From Chthoniobacterales bacterium (GTDB lineage: Bacteria > Verrucomicrobiota > Verrucomicrobiia > Chthoniobacterales > UBA6821): DNA of 6,470 bases. Positions 1 to 5,694 of this stretch are shown one piece after another. Below the pieces are notes generated by a model. The model searched no databases, was not told the DNA's origin, and was given only the letters and a program-made list of their open reading frames with translations. The position numbers and the translations under genes were made by a program. The stretch spans positions 1-6,470 of the forward strand of contig JAIPKF010000084.1 in assembly GCA_021733705.1 (NCBI GenBank), given 5' to 3'. Numbering within the stretch: the first letter of the stretch is position 1; each line of letters begins with the position of its first letter.

Positions 1-80
1 GGCAGCGTATGAATCACATCCCCCAGTGAACTAGGTTTAATCAAAAGAATACGATTTGGTGGATAATGCTGATAATTCAC
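1..80 (-). CDS. Family 9 glycosyltransferase (heptosyltransferase-like), N-terminal fragment
   Basis: The gene runs off the window at position 1, so only about 26 residues are visible. After a short lead the reading frame gives RILLIKPSSLGDVIHTLP, the N-terminal signature of glycosyltransferase family 9, the ADP-heptose:LPS heptosyltransferases (WaaC/WaaF/RfaF type), which add sugars to the lipopolysaccharide core at the inner membrane. The likely start is GTG at 80-78. An in-frame TGA at 122-120 blocks a longer protein, and there is no ATG between. About nine residues precede the usual start of the motif, and no clear Shine-Dalgarno sequence is visible, so the start is uncertain. Repeat copy A lies 89 bp upstream and may have displaced the original promoter. 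The family call is good; the acceptor sugar cannot be told. Confidence 0.65.
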   Translation of the reverse strand, partial: MNYQHYPPNRILLIKPSSLGDVIHTL

Positions 81-169
81 GAGAATAGAAAAAGAAGTGA
101 AAGTAGCTTCTAATGAAACTCAAGAAACGCAAAAAATAAGATTTTAACGAAATATTATCGATGATGGAT

Positions 170-352
170 TTAACCCGGATATTTCATACCGATTCTGCTG
201 CGGCTTGCGAACACCTGATGGATACTGCGTCAGCTTCGAATTGCTCCTCGGGCAGTATAAAACATACAGCCGTCGTCAGACTTCATCGCTCGCCTTGCCC
301 CATCAGCCTTCGCAGCCTCCTCGTCACGATCAGTATGAAATATGCGGGTTAA
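170..352 (-). repeat. MITE-like inverted-repeat element, copy A
   Basis: This 183-bp element has long imperfect terminal inverted repeats. The left end reads TTAACCCGGATATTTCATAC; the right end, read on the minus strand, differs at one of those 20 positions. Similarity between the arms continues inward past the terminal 20 bases (for example GGCTTGCGAA against GGCTGCGAA). Read on the minus strand, its first ~62 bp match copy B (2774-2957) at all but about six positions. The centre (251-271) can fold into a small hairpin, GGC-a-GTAT, loop, ATAC-a-GCC. It holds no transposase. Short open frames cross it in several phases, but none looks like a gene. TTAA at both ends is either part of the repeat or a target-site duplication. 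It lies just after the stop codon of the TPR gene and before the glycosyltransferase gene. Confidence 0.85.
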
Positions 353-365
353 CCCGAAATCCATT

Positions 366-1085
366 TCAAAACATTTTTTTTCTACTTCTCTTTGTTTTGG
401 TTTTATAAATTTTCTCTTCAAGTTTTTCTTTTAAGGACAGCAGTAAAGGGGTGCGCTCTCCCTCTCCTTCGCTATAAAGTATTTTTAGTTGATTGTAGGC
501 CTCTAGGTCATGATTCCCAGTAGCTGCTAATTCATAAACCACAAAGCGTCTCAAGTATGAATGCGCTTCTGGTAATCGAGATGCCTTGGCAAAAGAGGCT
601 GCTGCTCCTTCATGATCTTGCAAACGATCTCTTAAAAGGACTCCTAAATATTCGTGCAGTAGTGAGCTCTCTGGATTTTTTGCAATTCCTTTTTCTAACA
701 ACTTTTTTCCTGCATCAATATAAAAGCGCTTTTCTACTTTATCGCTGGCTCCATAACTTGCATTCCAGGCGAGTTCCCAAGAAGCCATTGTGTAATAAAT
801 AATCTCATGTGGTTCCAATAAAATAATCTGTTCTAAAAGAGGTTCCATTTTATCCCACTCTTTTTTTTCCCAACAGACTTCAACTTGCATCCATAACCAA
901 ACAGCTAATGGAATACGTAACCCTCCAAGAAGAGCCACACTTGCGGACTCTCCAAGCTCTTCACTAAATAATTGAGATAATGAGTCCTCTTTTTCTACTT
1001 TTAAAAACACGGTGGCATTTCTTGGCCAAAAAAGAATCGCACTACTCAAGAAGAGGAGGAGCAGGGCTCGAAAAGCATATTTCAT
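366..1085 (-). CDS. Membrane-anchored TPR-like protein of unknown function
   Basis: This is a 239-residue protein with one N-terminal hydrophobic segment (about residues 5-21), a signal anchor or signal peptide that places the rest outside the cytoplasm. The body is helical and TPR-like: a WLWMQVEVCWEKKEWDKMEPLLEQ helix pair near 63-86, then LLEPHEIIYYTMASWELAWN (89-108), then KKLLEKGIAKNPESSLLHEYLG (127-148), a helix with AAASFAKASRLPEA (161-174), and a charged lysine-rich tail. This layout recalls uncharacterised TPR proteins that accompany ABC-2 permeases in Verrucomicrobiota and relatives; the exact role is unknown. An in-frame TTG at 1109-1107 would add eight residues, but ATG at 1085-1083 has AGGA five bases upstream and gives a normal Lys-positive signal sequence, so it is preferred. 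The gene follows the permease closely and is probably co-expressed with it. Confidence 0.75.
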   Translation of the reverse strand: MKYAFRALLLLFLSSAILFWPRNATVFLKVEKEDSLSQLFSEELGESASVALLGGLRIPLAVWLWMQVEVCWEKKEWDKMEPLLEQIILLEPHEIIYYTMASWELAWNASYGASDKVEKRFYIDAGKKLLEKGIAKNPESSLLHEYLGVLLRDRLQDHEGAAASFAKASRLPEAHSYLRRFVVYELAATGNHDLEAYNQLKILYSEGEGERTPLLLSLKEKLEEKIYKTKTKRSRKKMF

Positions 1086-1091
1086 GAATAT

Positions 1092-1097
1092 CCTCAG
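1092..1097 (-). promoter_or_regulatory. Ribosome binding site that decides the TPR gene start
   Basis: On the minus strand TGAGGA lies five bases before the ATG at 1085. It is one of the few clear Shine-Dalgarno sequences in the window. It favours this ATG over the upstream TTG at 1109, which has only GAGG three bases away. Confidence 0.55.
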
Positions 1098-1118
1098 CAA
1101 TGGAATCAACCACCTCGA

Positions 1119-1904
1119 TTAGTTCCGCCCTTGTCGTTGAAAAAGAAAACATCCCATGAGAAGATATATTCCTAAATAGATCATTCCTAGTTGTAACATT
1201 GTAAAAACATAAGTGGAATTATCTAGGAGCGTTGTGGTTTTTATTTCGCTTGCATTAAAAAATGAAAAATCAGGAACGAGAGTTGCTAAAACAGCGATAG
1301 TTCCCGGCAACCAAGCATGAAACACATTGAGGTTTGCAAAAAGACTTTGAGCTGTCTTCTCTAGATGTCCTATAAAATAGATTATGATGGTACTCATAAT
1401 CGTAAAAAGCGAAGAGCTTGCAACCGTAGAAATAAGAAAGGTCATTCCAGCAAGGAGGATTGCTTTCATGAAAGCAGCCATCAGCATTAGAAAAAAAACC
1501 ATTGTATTACCATTGTTTTTCCAGAGACTCTGTAATAATAAAATACCAAATCCTCCAGTAGCTGTGACAAGGAGAAGAAAAATTCCAAAAAACCTACCTA
1601 AAAAATATTCGAAACGGGGTAATTCTCTTGATAAAATCATGACCTCTTCACCATTTAAAATAAGCAAGGGAGCTGAGGCTACGATCGCTAAGAGACTTAA
1701 AAAAAGTGAAAATAGACCTACGTTCATTTTTTCAAAGAGAAAAGCTCTTTCTTGAAAAGAAAAATGAAGAAAGAGCCAACTCAAAGCTAAAAAAAAGAGA
1801 AAAAGTATTGCTAAGAGAATACTCACTTGTTGATGCAGCAACTCCCGAAAGGTCATTAACGCAAGGATCGTAAGGCGTCGTAACGAGAGCAGAGCTCTAT
1901 TCAT
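1119..1904 (-). CDS. ABC-2 type transporter permease
   Basis: A 261-residue polytopic inner-membrane protein. Hydrophobic segments lie near residues 27-47, 63-83, 102-125, 134-155, 158-178 and 234-255, giving the six-helix plan of ABC-2 permeases, with a large loop between the fifth and sixth. The stretch LSRELPRFEYFLGRFFGIFLL (91-111) matches the conserved SKPVSRxEFxxGKFxG region before helix 3 in this family, which contacts the ATPase. Such permeases pair with a separate ATP-binding subunit; none is in the window, so it must be encoded elsewhere. Substrate unknown. The start ATG overlaps the proB stop codon (ATGA, four bases), indicating translational coupling, and the TPR gene follows at once. 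Proline synthesis and this transporter need not be functionally linked. Confidence 0.85.
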   Translation of the reverse strand: MNRALLSLRRLTILALMTFRELLHQQVSILLAILFLFFLALSWLFLHFSFQERAFLFEKMNVGLFSLFLSLLAIVASAPLLILNGEEVMILSRELPRFEYFLGRFFGIFLLLVTATGGFGILLLQSLWKNNGNTMVFFLMLMAAFMKAILLAGMTFLISTVASSSLFTIMSTIIIYFIGHLEKTAQSLFANLNVFHAWLPGTIAVLATLVPDFSFFNASEIKTTTLLDNSTYVFTMLQLGMIYLGIYLLMGCFLFQRQGRN

Positions 1905-2692
1905 AATGTTGGAACTAGAAAACGTGTTCCAATGTTTTTACCCGCAAGTGCCATTTCAATTTGTTTTGGCTGACGTCCATCAGCAATCACGGTTTCAATA
2001 CCAGCCTTGATAGCTGCCTCCACAGCTTTAAGTTTGGTCTTCATACCACCTCGAGAATGCTCCCCTTTCTCTGGAGTCACATGACATAAAATTTCTTGTA
2101 TGTCGCTTACTTGAGGAATTCGCTTGCCCATACCACCTTCAGCTCGAGCCCTTAGGCCATCTGAGGTAGTAAGCAAAAGCAAAAGACGAGCCTTCATCAT
2201 AATCGCCACTTCGGCAGAGAGCTGATCATTGTCTCCCAAATTTAACTCCTCTGTAGCAACAGAATCATTTTCATTAATAATGGGAAGAACATGAGGAGAT
2301 GCTAGTAAACACTTTAAAGTCTCTTGGGCATTGGAGCGCCGTTTCTCGGTAAAAATATCTTCATGGGTCAAGAGCAGCTGAGCAGTCGTGACTCCATGAC
2401 GAAGAAAGCATTTGGCATAAGCAGCCATCAAGGCAGGTTGTCCAACAGCAGCACATGCTTGCTTTCCAGCAACATCAGAAGGCCGCTTAGTAAGCCCTAA
2501 TGAATGAACACCTGCTGCGATAGCTGCACTACTTACAAGAATACAGGGGATTCCTTGGATGATGAGATGACTTACCTCTTTTGCAAAACGCCTTAATTGG
2601 AAGAGATCAATCGCACAGCCGCCAGGTTGAGCTAAAATGCCAGTGCCAAACTTAAGAACAATTGGAGAGAGAGGCGGAAGGTGCTGAGGCAT
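1901..2692 (-). CDS. proB: Glutamate 5-kinase, short form without PUA domain
   Basis: This enzyme phosphorylates L-glutamate with ATP to give gamma-glutamyl phosphate, the first step of proline synthesis in the cytoplasm. The 263 residues form an amino-acid-kinase domain: VLKFGTG (12-18, phosphate-binding Lys14), VSSAAIAAG (53-61), GKQACAAVGQ (76-85), NENDSVA (140-146), GDNDQLSAE (153-161) and GGMKTKLKA (215-223), ending just after IGTRF (254-258). E. coli ProB is about 367 residues because it adds a C-terminal PUA domain. That domain is absent here, as I recall for verrucomicrobial ProB. One oddity: the usual VSSGA or VTSGA motif reads VSSAA, so the glycine of the glutamate-binding loop is alanine. 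It heads the proB-permease-TPR unit. No strong Shine-Dalgarno sequence precedes the ATG. proA is not in view. Confidence 0.92.
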   Translation of the reverse strand: MPQHLPPLSPIVLKFGTGILAQPGGCAIDLFQLRRFAKEVSHLIIQGIPCILVSSAAIAAGVHSLGLTKRPSDVAGKQACAAVGQPALMAAYAKCFLRHGVTTAQLLLTHEDIFTEKRRSNAQETLKCLLASPHVLPIINENDSVATEELNLGDNDQLSAEVAIMMKARLLLLLTTSDGLRARAEGGMGKRIPQVSDIQEILCHVTPEKGEHSRGGMKTKLKAVEAAIKAGIETVIADGRQPKQIEMALAGKNIGTRFLVPTL

Positions 2693-2773
2693 AATTTGTC
2701 ACTATCGAAAAAATACCTCAATTATTCAAGACACAAAAACGAAGCTTTCAAAAGTACTACAGTCTACTCCTCA

Positions 2774-2957
2774 TTAACCCGGATATTTCATACTGATCGT
2801 AACGAGGAGATCGCGAAGGCTGATGGGGTAAGGCAGACGAGCATTTTGATGCTGGGCTGTATGTGTACATACTGCCCGAGTCAAAATGGGAGTCTCAAAC
2901 AGCATCCATCTCACTTCCCGATCTCTGCAGATGATCAGCATGAAATATTCGGATTAA
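2774..2957 (+). repeat. MITE-like inverted-repeat element, copy B, overlapping the holB 3' end
   Basis: This is the second, oppositely oriented copy of the element at 170-352. The left end, TTAACCCGGATATTTCATAC, is identical over 20 bases to the left end of copy A. The right end, read inward on the minus strand, is TTAATCCGAATATTTCATGC. TTAA occurs at both ends (2774-2777 and 2954-2957). The centre folds better than in copy A. CATTTTGA (2842-2849) pairs exactly with TCAAAATG (2881-2888), GGGC (2854-2857) with GCCC (2874-2877), and GTATGT (2859-2864) with ACATAC (2867-2872). There is no transposase gene. Its right 63 bp are now coding sequence of holB. It separates holB from proB. Confidence 0.88.
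2842..2888 (+). other. Central hairpin of repeat copy B
   Basis: Three nested exact inverted pairs (8, 4 and 6 bp) with small bulges form a 47-base hairpin at the centre of the element. Copy A keeps the apex (GGC, GTAT / ATAC, GCC) but with a shorter stem. No run of T follows, so this is not a standard intrinsic terminator. It may act as folded DNA or RNA, but function is not shown. Confidence 0.6.
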
Positions 2958-3875
2958 CTCTAAAAAACCTGTTTCTAAAGCTAACGCCTCCTGTACTCCC
3001 TGCTCCAGTGAATAACGGAGGGCCTCAACTATTTCTAACGCATGCAATAGGGATGCTGCTTTTTGATAAATTTCTGAATTCTTTTGTTGATACAGTTCTC
3101 TCAAGCTTGCACCAAAATAGTTGGCAACTCCCGCAAGCAATAGAGATCTTGATTCCAAGGCTGCTGCTTCTGCTATTGCCTTAAAATGATCTTCACGAGC
3201 CTCCTCCCAAGAACCATCTGTCGTTTTTGAATACTGTTTTTTTTCAGCTTGAAACTCTTCTTGAGCTGCTTCTAGAGCTTCAGCACGAGCCGTTGAGAGT
3301 AATTCTTGAAAAGCCCGAGTATATTGAAAAGCAGCTGTTGCATCCTTAGGGGCATCTTCTTTAAAAAAATCATGCATGATTGATTTTACTTTTTTTTCAA
3401 CTTCAGATTCAGGAGAATGATCTCTTTCATGCAGAGCGATAAGAAGACAGCGAGATCGAATTGTTGCTAGAATTGTCTCTGGCAAAAGAGTCACTAAGAG
3501 TAAAATTGTTTTATCAGGGGGCTCTTCGAGTGTTTTTAAAAAAGCATTTGCTGCTGCGGGAACCATTCGGTCAGCATCATGAATCACCGCAACTTTATAA
3601 GAGCTGGCTTGGGCCTTGAGATGAAGCGCTTCTTCAAGCTGTCGCATCTGATCGGTAAGAATTTTTCGAGCCTTAGACTCTGGTTCGACGTGATGAAAAT
3701 CGGGATGTTCTGAGAGATGAAGAAGGCTACACTCTAAAATCAACGAAGCTAACTCTTCACTAAAAACTCCTATTTCCTCTTGAGAAGAGCCACAGAGAAG
3801 GTAAGCATGACCAAGACGATTTTCTTCCTTTGCTTTTTGAATTAGTGAAAGAGCTTCTTGTTTAGAAAAGGCCAT
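2895..3875 (-). CDS. holB: DNA polymerase III subunit delta' with a repeat-derived C-terminus
   Basis: Delta' is the stator subunit of the clamp loader, which places the sliding clamp on DNA at the replication fork. The 326-residue protein opens with RLGHAYLLCGS (20-30), a degenerate P-loop lacking the GKT lysine, as expected for a delta' that does not bind ATP. Further motifs are HPDFHHVEPES (57-67), KVAVIHDADRM (94-104), NAFLKTLEEPP (110-120) and the SRC motif in TIRSRC (138-143). Residues 200-235 are charged and probably coiled. Residues 307-326 and the stop codon are encoded by repeat copy B. Without it the frame would end as ...FLELMRSRL, about 312 residues, so the core is untouched. ATG at 3875 is fixed by an in-frame TGA nine bases upstream, and no Shine-Dalgarno sequence is visible. 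The leuA region separates it from tmk, its usual neighbour. Confidence 0.9.
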   Translation of the reverse strand: MAFSKQEALSLIQKAKEENRLGHAYLLCGSSQEEIGVFSEELASLILECSLLHLSEHPDFHHVEPESKARKILTDQMRQLEEALHLKAQASSYKVAVIHDADRMVPAAANAFLKTLEEPPDKTILLLVTLLPETILATIRSRCLLIALHERDHSPESEVEKKVKSIMHDFFKEDAPKDATAAFQYTRAFQELLSTARAEALEAAQEEFQAEKKQYSKTTDGSWEEAREDHFKAIAEAAALESRSLLLAGVANYFGASLRELYQQKNSEIYQKAASLLHALEIVEALRYSLEQGVQEALALETGFLELIRIFHADHLQRSGSEMDAV

Positions 3876-3986
3876 AATACATCATTGAATAATTTTCATT
3901 GCTATCCAAAAAAAATACTTACTAGAAATAAGCCACCAGAAATTCATTGGTTGCCAAGTGTCAAGTTTAGTGGTTGAGTCGCTACT

Positions 3987-4019
3987 ATCACAGCTGTTGA
4001 GGGTTTTAAAACCTGTGAT
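3987..4019. repeat. Palindromic hairpin upstream of leuA and holB
   Basis: ATCACAG (3987-3993) is the exact reverse complement of CTGTGAT (4013-4019). The loop contains most of a second perfect palindrome, GGTTTTAAAACC (4002-4013). CACGTG lies just after it. It could be an operator or a transcript hairpin; no regulator can be named from the sequence. Confidence 0.4.
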
Positions 4020-4205
4020 CACGTGTTAGTCAAAATATTTTTTTGTTATTATGACTACAAAAGATTCTTGCCATGAACGGCTTGTTATATACCTCTTGTT
4101 GTTTTCTGGATCAACCCTTAAACTCCTAAGAGTTTCAATATTTCGTTCGTTATATCTTTCAGAGTGCTGTCAGAGTAGAACTAAGTTTTTATTTTAGAAA
4201 AGAAC

Positions 4206-4211
4206 TATAAT
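4206..4211 (+). promoter_or_regulatory. Possible -10 element for leuA
   Basis: TATAAT matches the sigma-70 -10 consensus exactly and lies about 100 bases before the leuA ATG. The bases 16-18 upstream (around AAGTTT) are a poor -35, so this is a weak candidate in an AT-rich stretch where chance matches are common. Confidence 0.25.
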
Positions 4212-4283
4212 TGATCTTGGGATAGGTTTCACATACCTTTCTCGGATGAATTTTAAGAAAAAATATTAGTTTTTCTGGCGCTA

Positions 4284-4312
4284 ACCCGAATTTCGTGACA
4301 CCCGAATTTCGT
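4284..4312 (+). repeat. 13-bp tandem direct repeat abutting the leuA start codon
   Basis: ACCCGAATTTCGT occurs at 4284-4296 and again at 4300-4312, a 16-base period. The second copy ends one base before the leuA ATG and fills the place of a Shine-Dalgarno sequence. With the two preceding bases, the first copy reads TAACCCGAATTTCGTGAC, resembling the end of the MITE-like element (TAACCCGGATATTTCATAC). It may be a remnant of a related element end or a pair of protein-binding sites. Confidence 0.65.
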
Positions 4313-4313
4313 T

Positions 4314-5636
4314 ATGTTAAAAGAACCAAGCAAAAAGTACCACTCCTGCCAGCCTATAAATCTTTCGGACAGGACCTGGCCAAATAAAAAAATTACCATT
4401 CCCCCAATTTGGTTGTCAACGGATCTAAGGGATGGAAATCAATCTCTACCTAATCCAATGAGCATTGAGACTAAGTTAATTTTTTTTAATGAATTAGTTC
4501 GTATTGGACTAAAGGAAATCGAAATTGGCTTCCCTTCTGCTTCAGAAGTTGAATATCGATTTGCTAGGAAACTTATTGAGGAAGGACTTATTCCTAGTGA
4601 TGTAACTCCCATGGTAATGACACAAGCAAGAGAAGATCTAATAAAAAAAACAGTTCAATCAATGAAAGGAGCTCAACGAGCAATCTTGCATATCTATAAC
4701 GCTACTGCTCCGACTTGGAGAAAAATCGTTTTTGACATGACTGTTACTGAAGTCATTGATCTTGTGGGTCAGAAAATAAAATATTTAAAGAGCCTCACCG
4801 ATCAAGAAAGTGAAACTGAGTGGATTCTCCAGTATTCGCCTGAAGGTTTTTCAGATACAGAGTTGGAAATAGCTTTAATGGCTTGCAACACTGCCATTGA
4901 AAGCTGGGAAGCAACTCCATCAAGAAAAATTATTATTAATTTACCAAGCACCGTCGAAAATAGTACACCCAATATTTTTGCGGATCGTATTGAATGGATG
5001 AATAGAAATATAAAAAAAAGAGATTCTATTATTCTCTCAGTGCACCCTCATAATGATCGAGGCACTGCGGTTGCCACTGCAGAGTTAGCCCTTTTGGCTG
5101 GCGCAGAAAGAATAGAAGGATGCCTTTTTGGTAATGGCGAGCGATCTGGCAATTGCGACCTAGTTATTCTCGCACTTAATCTTTATACACAAGGAATCTA
5201 TCCTAATTTAGATTTTTCTAATATTACGGAGGTAGCTAGGATAGTCGAAGAGTGTACTAAACTACCTATTCATCCACGGTATCCCTACGTTGGAGATTTG
5301 GTCTTCACCTCTTTTTCAGGATCTCATCAGGATGCTATTAAAAAAGGATTTGCTTCTCAAAAAGAGAACGACTTCTGGTCAGTTCCTTATTTGTCTACTG
5401 ACCCAAAAGACCTAGGAAGATCTGAGAAAAATATTATTAGAATTAATAGTCAATCTGGGAAAGGAGGAATTGCCTATCTTCTTGAGCAAAACTACGGCAT
5501 CGTGATGCCTCGTGAGGTACAAATAGAATTTAGCAATGAAGTGAAACGCATCACGGATAGCTCTCAATCAGAAATAACATCTCTCGAACTATATCAATTA
5601 TTTCAGAAAAAGTACGCAACTACTCTTCCTCATTAA
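4314..5636 (+). CDS. leuA: 2-isopropylmalate synthase (LeuA2 type), lacking the C-terminal regulatory domain
   Basis: The enzyme condenses acetyl-CoA with 2-oxoisovalerate to 2-isopropylmalate, the committed step of leucine synthesis. The N-terminus MLKEPSKKY...INLSDRTWP matches LeuA2 proteins of Pseudomonas type, which supports this ATG although no Shine-Dalgarno sequence precedes it. The TIM barrel has STDLRDGNQ (35-43), YSPE (174-177), HPHNDRGT (244-251) and FGNGERSGN (272-280). Metal and active-site residues D40, E177, H244, H246 and N280 keep the same spacing as D81, E218, H285, H287 and N321 of the M. tuberculosis enzyme, from memory. SGSHQD (335-340) and the VPY tyrosine (359) are also kept. 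At 440 residues it stops about 110-130 short of full LeuA2, just after the linker, so the leucine-binding domain is missing. It lies opposite to its neighbours, looks more AT-rich, and has no leuBCD nearby. Catalysis is plausible; feedback control is not expected. Homocitrate or citramalate synthase activity is less likely. Confidence 0.9.
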   Translation: MLKEPSKKYHSCQPINLSDRTWPNKKITIPPIWLSTDLRDGNQSLPNPMSIETKLIFFNELVRIGLKEIEIGFPSASEVEYRFARKLIEEGLIPSDVTPMVMTQAREDLIKKTVQSMKGAQRAILHIYNATAPTWRKIVFDMTVTEVIDLVGQKIKYLKSLTDQESETEWILQYSPEGFSDTELEIALMACNTAIESWEATPSRKIIINLPSTVENSTPNIFADRIEWMNRNIKKRDSIILSVHPHNDRGTAVATAELALLAGAERIEGCLFGNGERSGNCDLVILALNLYTQGIYPNLDFSNITEVARIVEECTKLPIHPRYPYVGDLVFTSFSGSHQDAIKKGFASQKENDFWSVPYLSTDPKDLGRSEKNIIRINSQSGKGGIAYLLEQNYGIVMPREVQIEFSNEVKRITDSSQSEITSLELYQLFQKKYATTLPH

Positions 5637-5637
5637 A

Positions 5638-5694
5638 GAGCATTACGGTGATTCAACATATCCGTTCATAGGACCAGGTAAGGCTGCAGGCTGA
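5638..5694 (+). other. Short open stretch after leuA, possible gene remnant
   Basis: One frame reads EHYGDSTYPFIGPGKAAG before a TGA, with a protein-like composition. A neighbouring frame continues open toward the tmk end. I do not recognise it, and it does not match the missing LeuA regulatory domain as I remember it. It may be the trace of a decayed gene or chance. Confidence 0.2.

Larger units (their letters stand above)
3876..4313. other. 438-bp gene-free region between the divergent holB and leuA genes
   Basis: No convincing coding region is present on either strand. The stretch is AT-rich and must carry the start signals of both flanking genes. It contains a palindromic hairpin (3987-4019), an isolated TATAAT (4206-4211) and a 13-bp tandem repeat touching the leuA start. 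On the minus strand TTGACA occurs at 3964-3959, a perfect -35 hexamer for holB, but no good -10 follows at 16-18 bases. A tiny open frame at 4246-4269 (MNFKKKY) has no leucine codons, so it is not a leucine attenuator peptide. Confidence 0.6.

Noticed and set aside
161..421. Three open frames of 63-67 codons over repeat copy A
   Set aside because: They are translations of the inverted repeat in different phases and share the same repeat-derived peptide at unrelated sites. There is no ribosome binding site or conserved protein pattern.
557..802. An 81-codon plus-strand open frame inside the TPR gene
   Set aside because: It is antisense to a well-supported coding region, without family features or a start signal.
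1384..1755. A 123-codon plus-strand open frame inside the permease gene
   Set aside because: It is the antisense shadow of a hydrophobic coding sequence. Its Lys/Ile/Arg-rich composition is typical of such shadows and the permease itself is convincing.
2681..3184. A 167-codon plus-strand open frame over the proB-holB junction
   Set aside because: It runs antisense to the proB start and to holB and straight through repeat copy B. Its middle is the repeat sequence (LTRIFHTD) and no protein family is recognisable.
3936..3964. A holB promoter from TTGACA on the minus strand
   Set aside because: The -35 is perfect, but at 16-18 bases the -10 positions read like TTTCTG or TTCTGG, far from TATAAT.
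4246..4269. Leucine leader peptide and attenuator or T-box before leuA
   Set aside because: The only short open frame near leuA encodes MNFKKKY without leucine codons, and no terminator/antiterminator hairpin pair with a T-run was seen.
3959..4299. A 341-bp insertion sequence bounded by TGTCA...TGACA
   Set aside because: The outer five bases are inverted (TGTCA at 3959-3963, TGACA at 4295-4299), but the next bases match poorly and nothing coding lies between. This is too weak to call.
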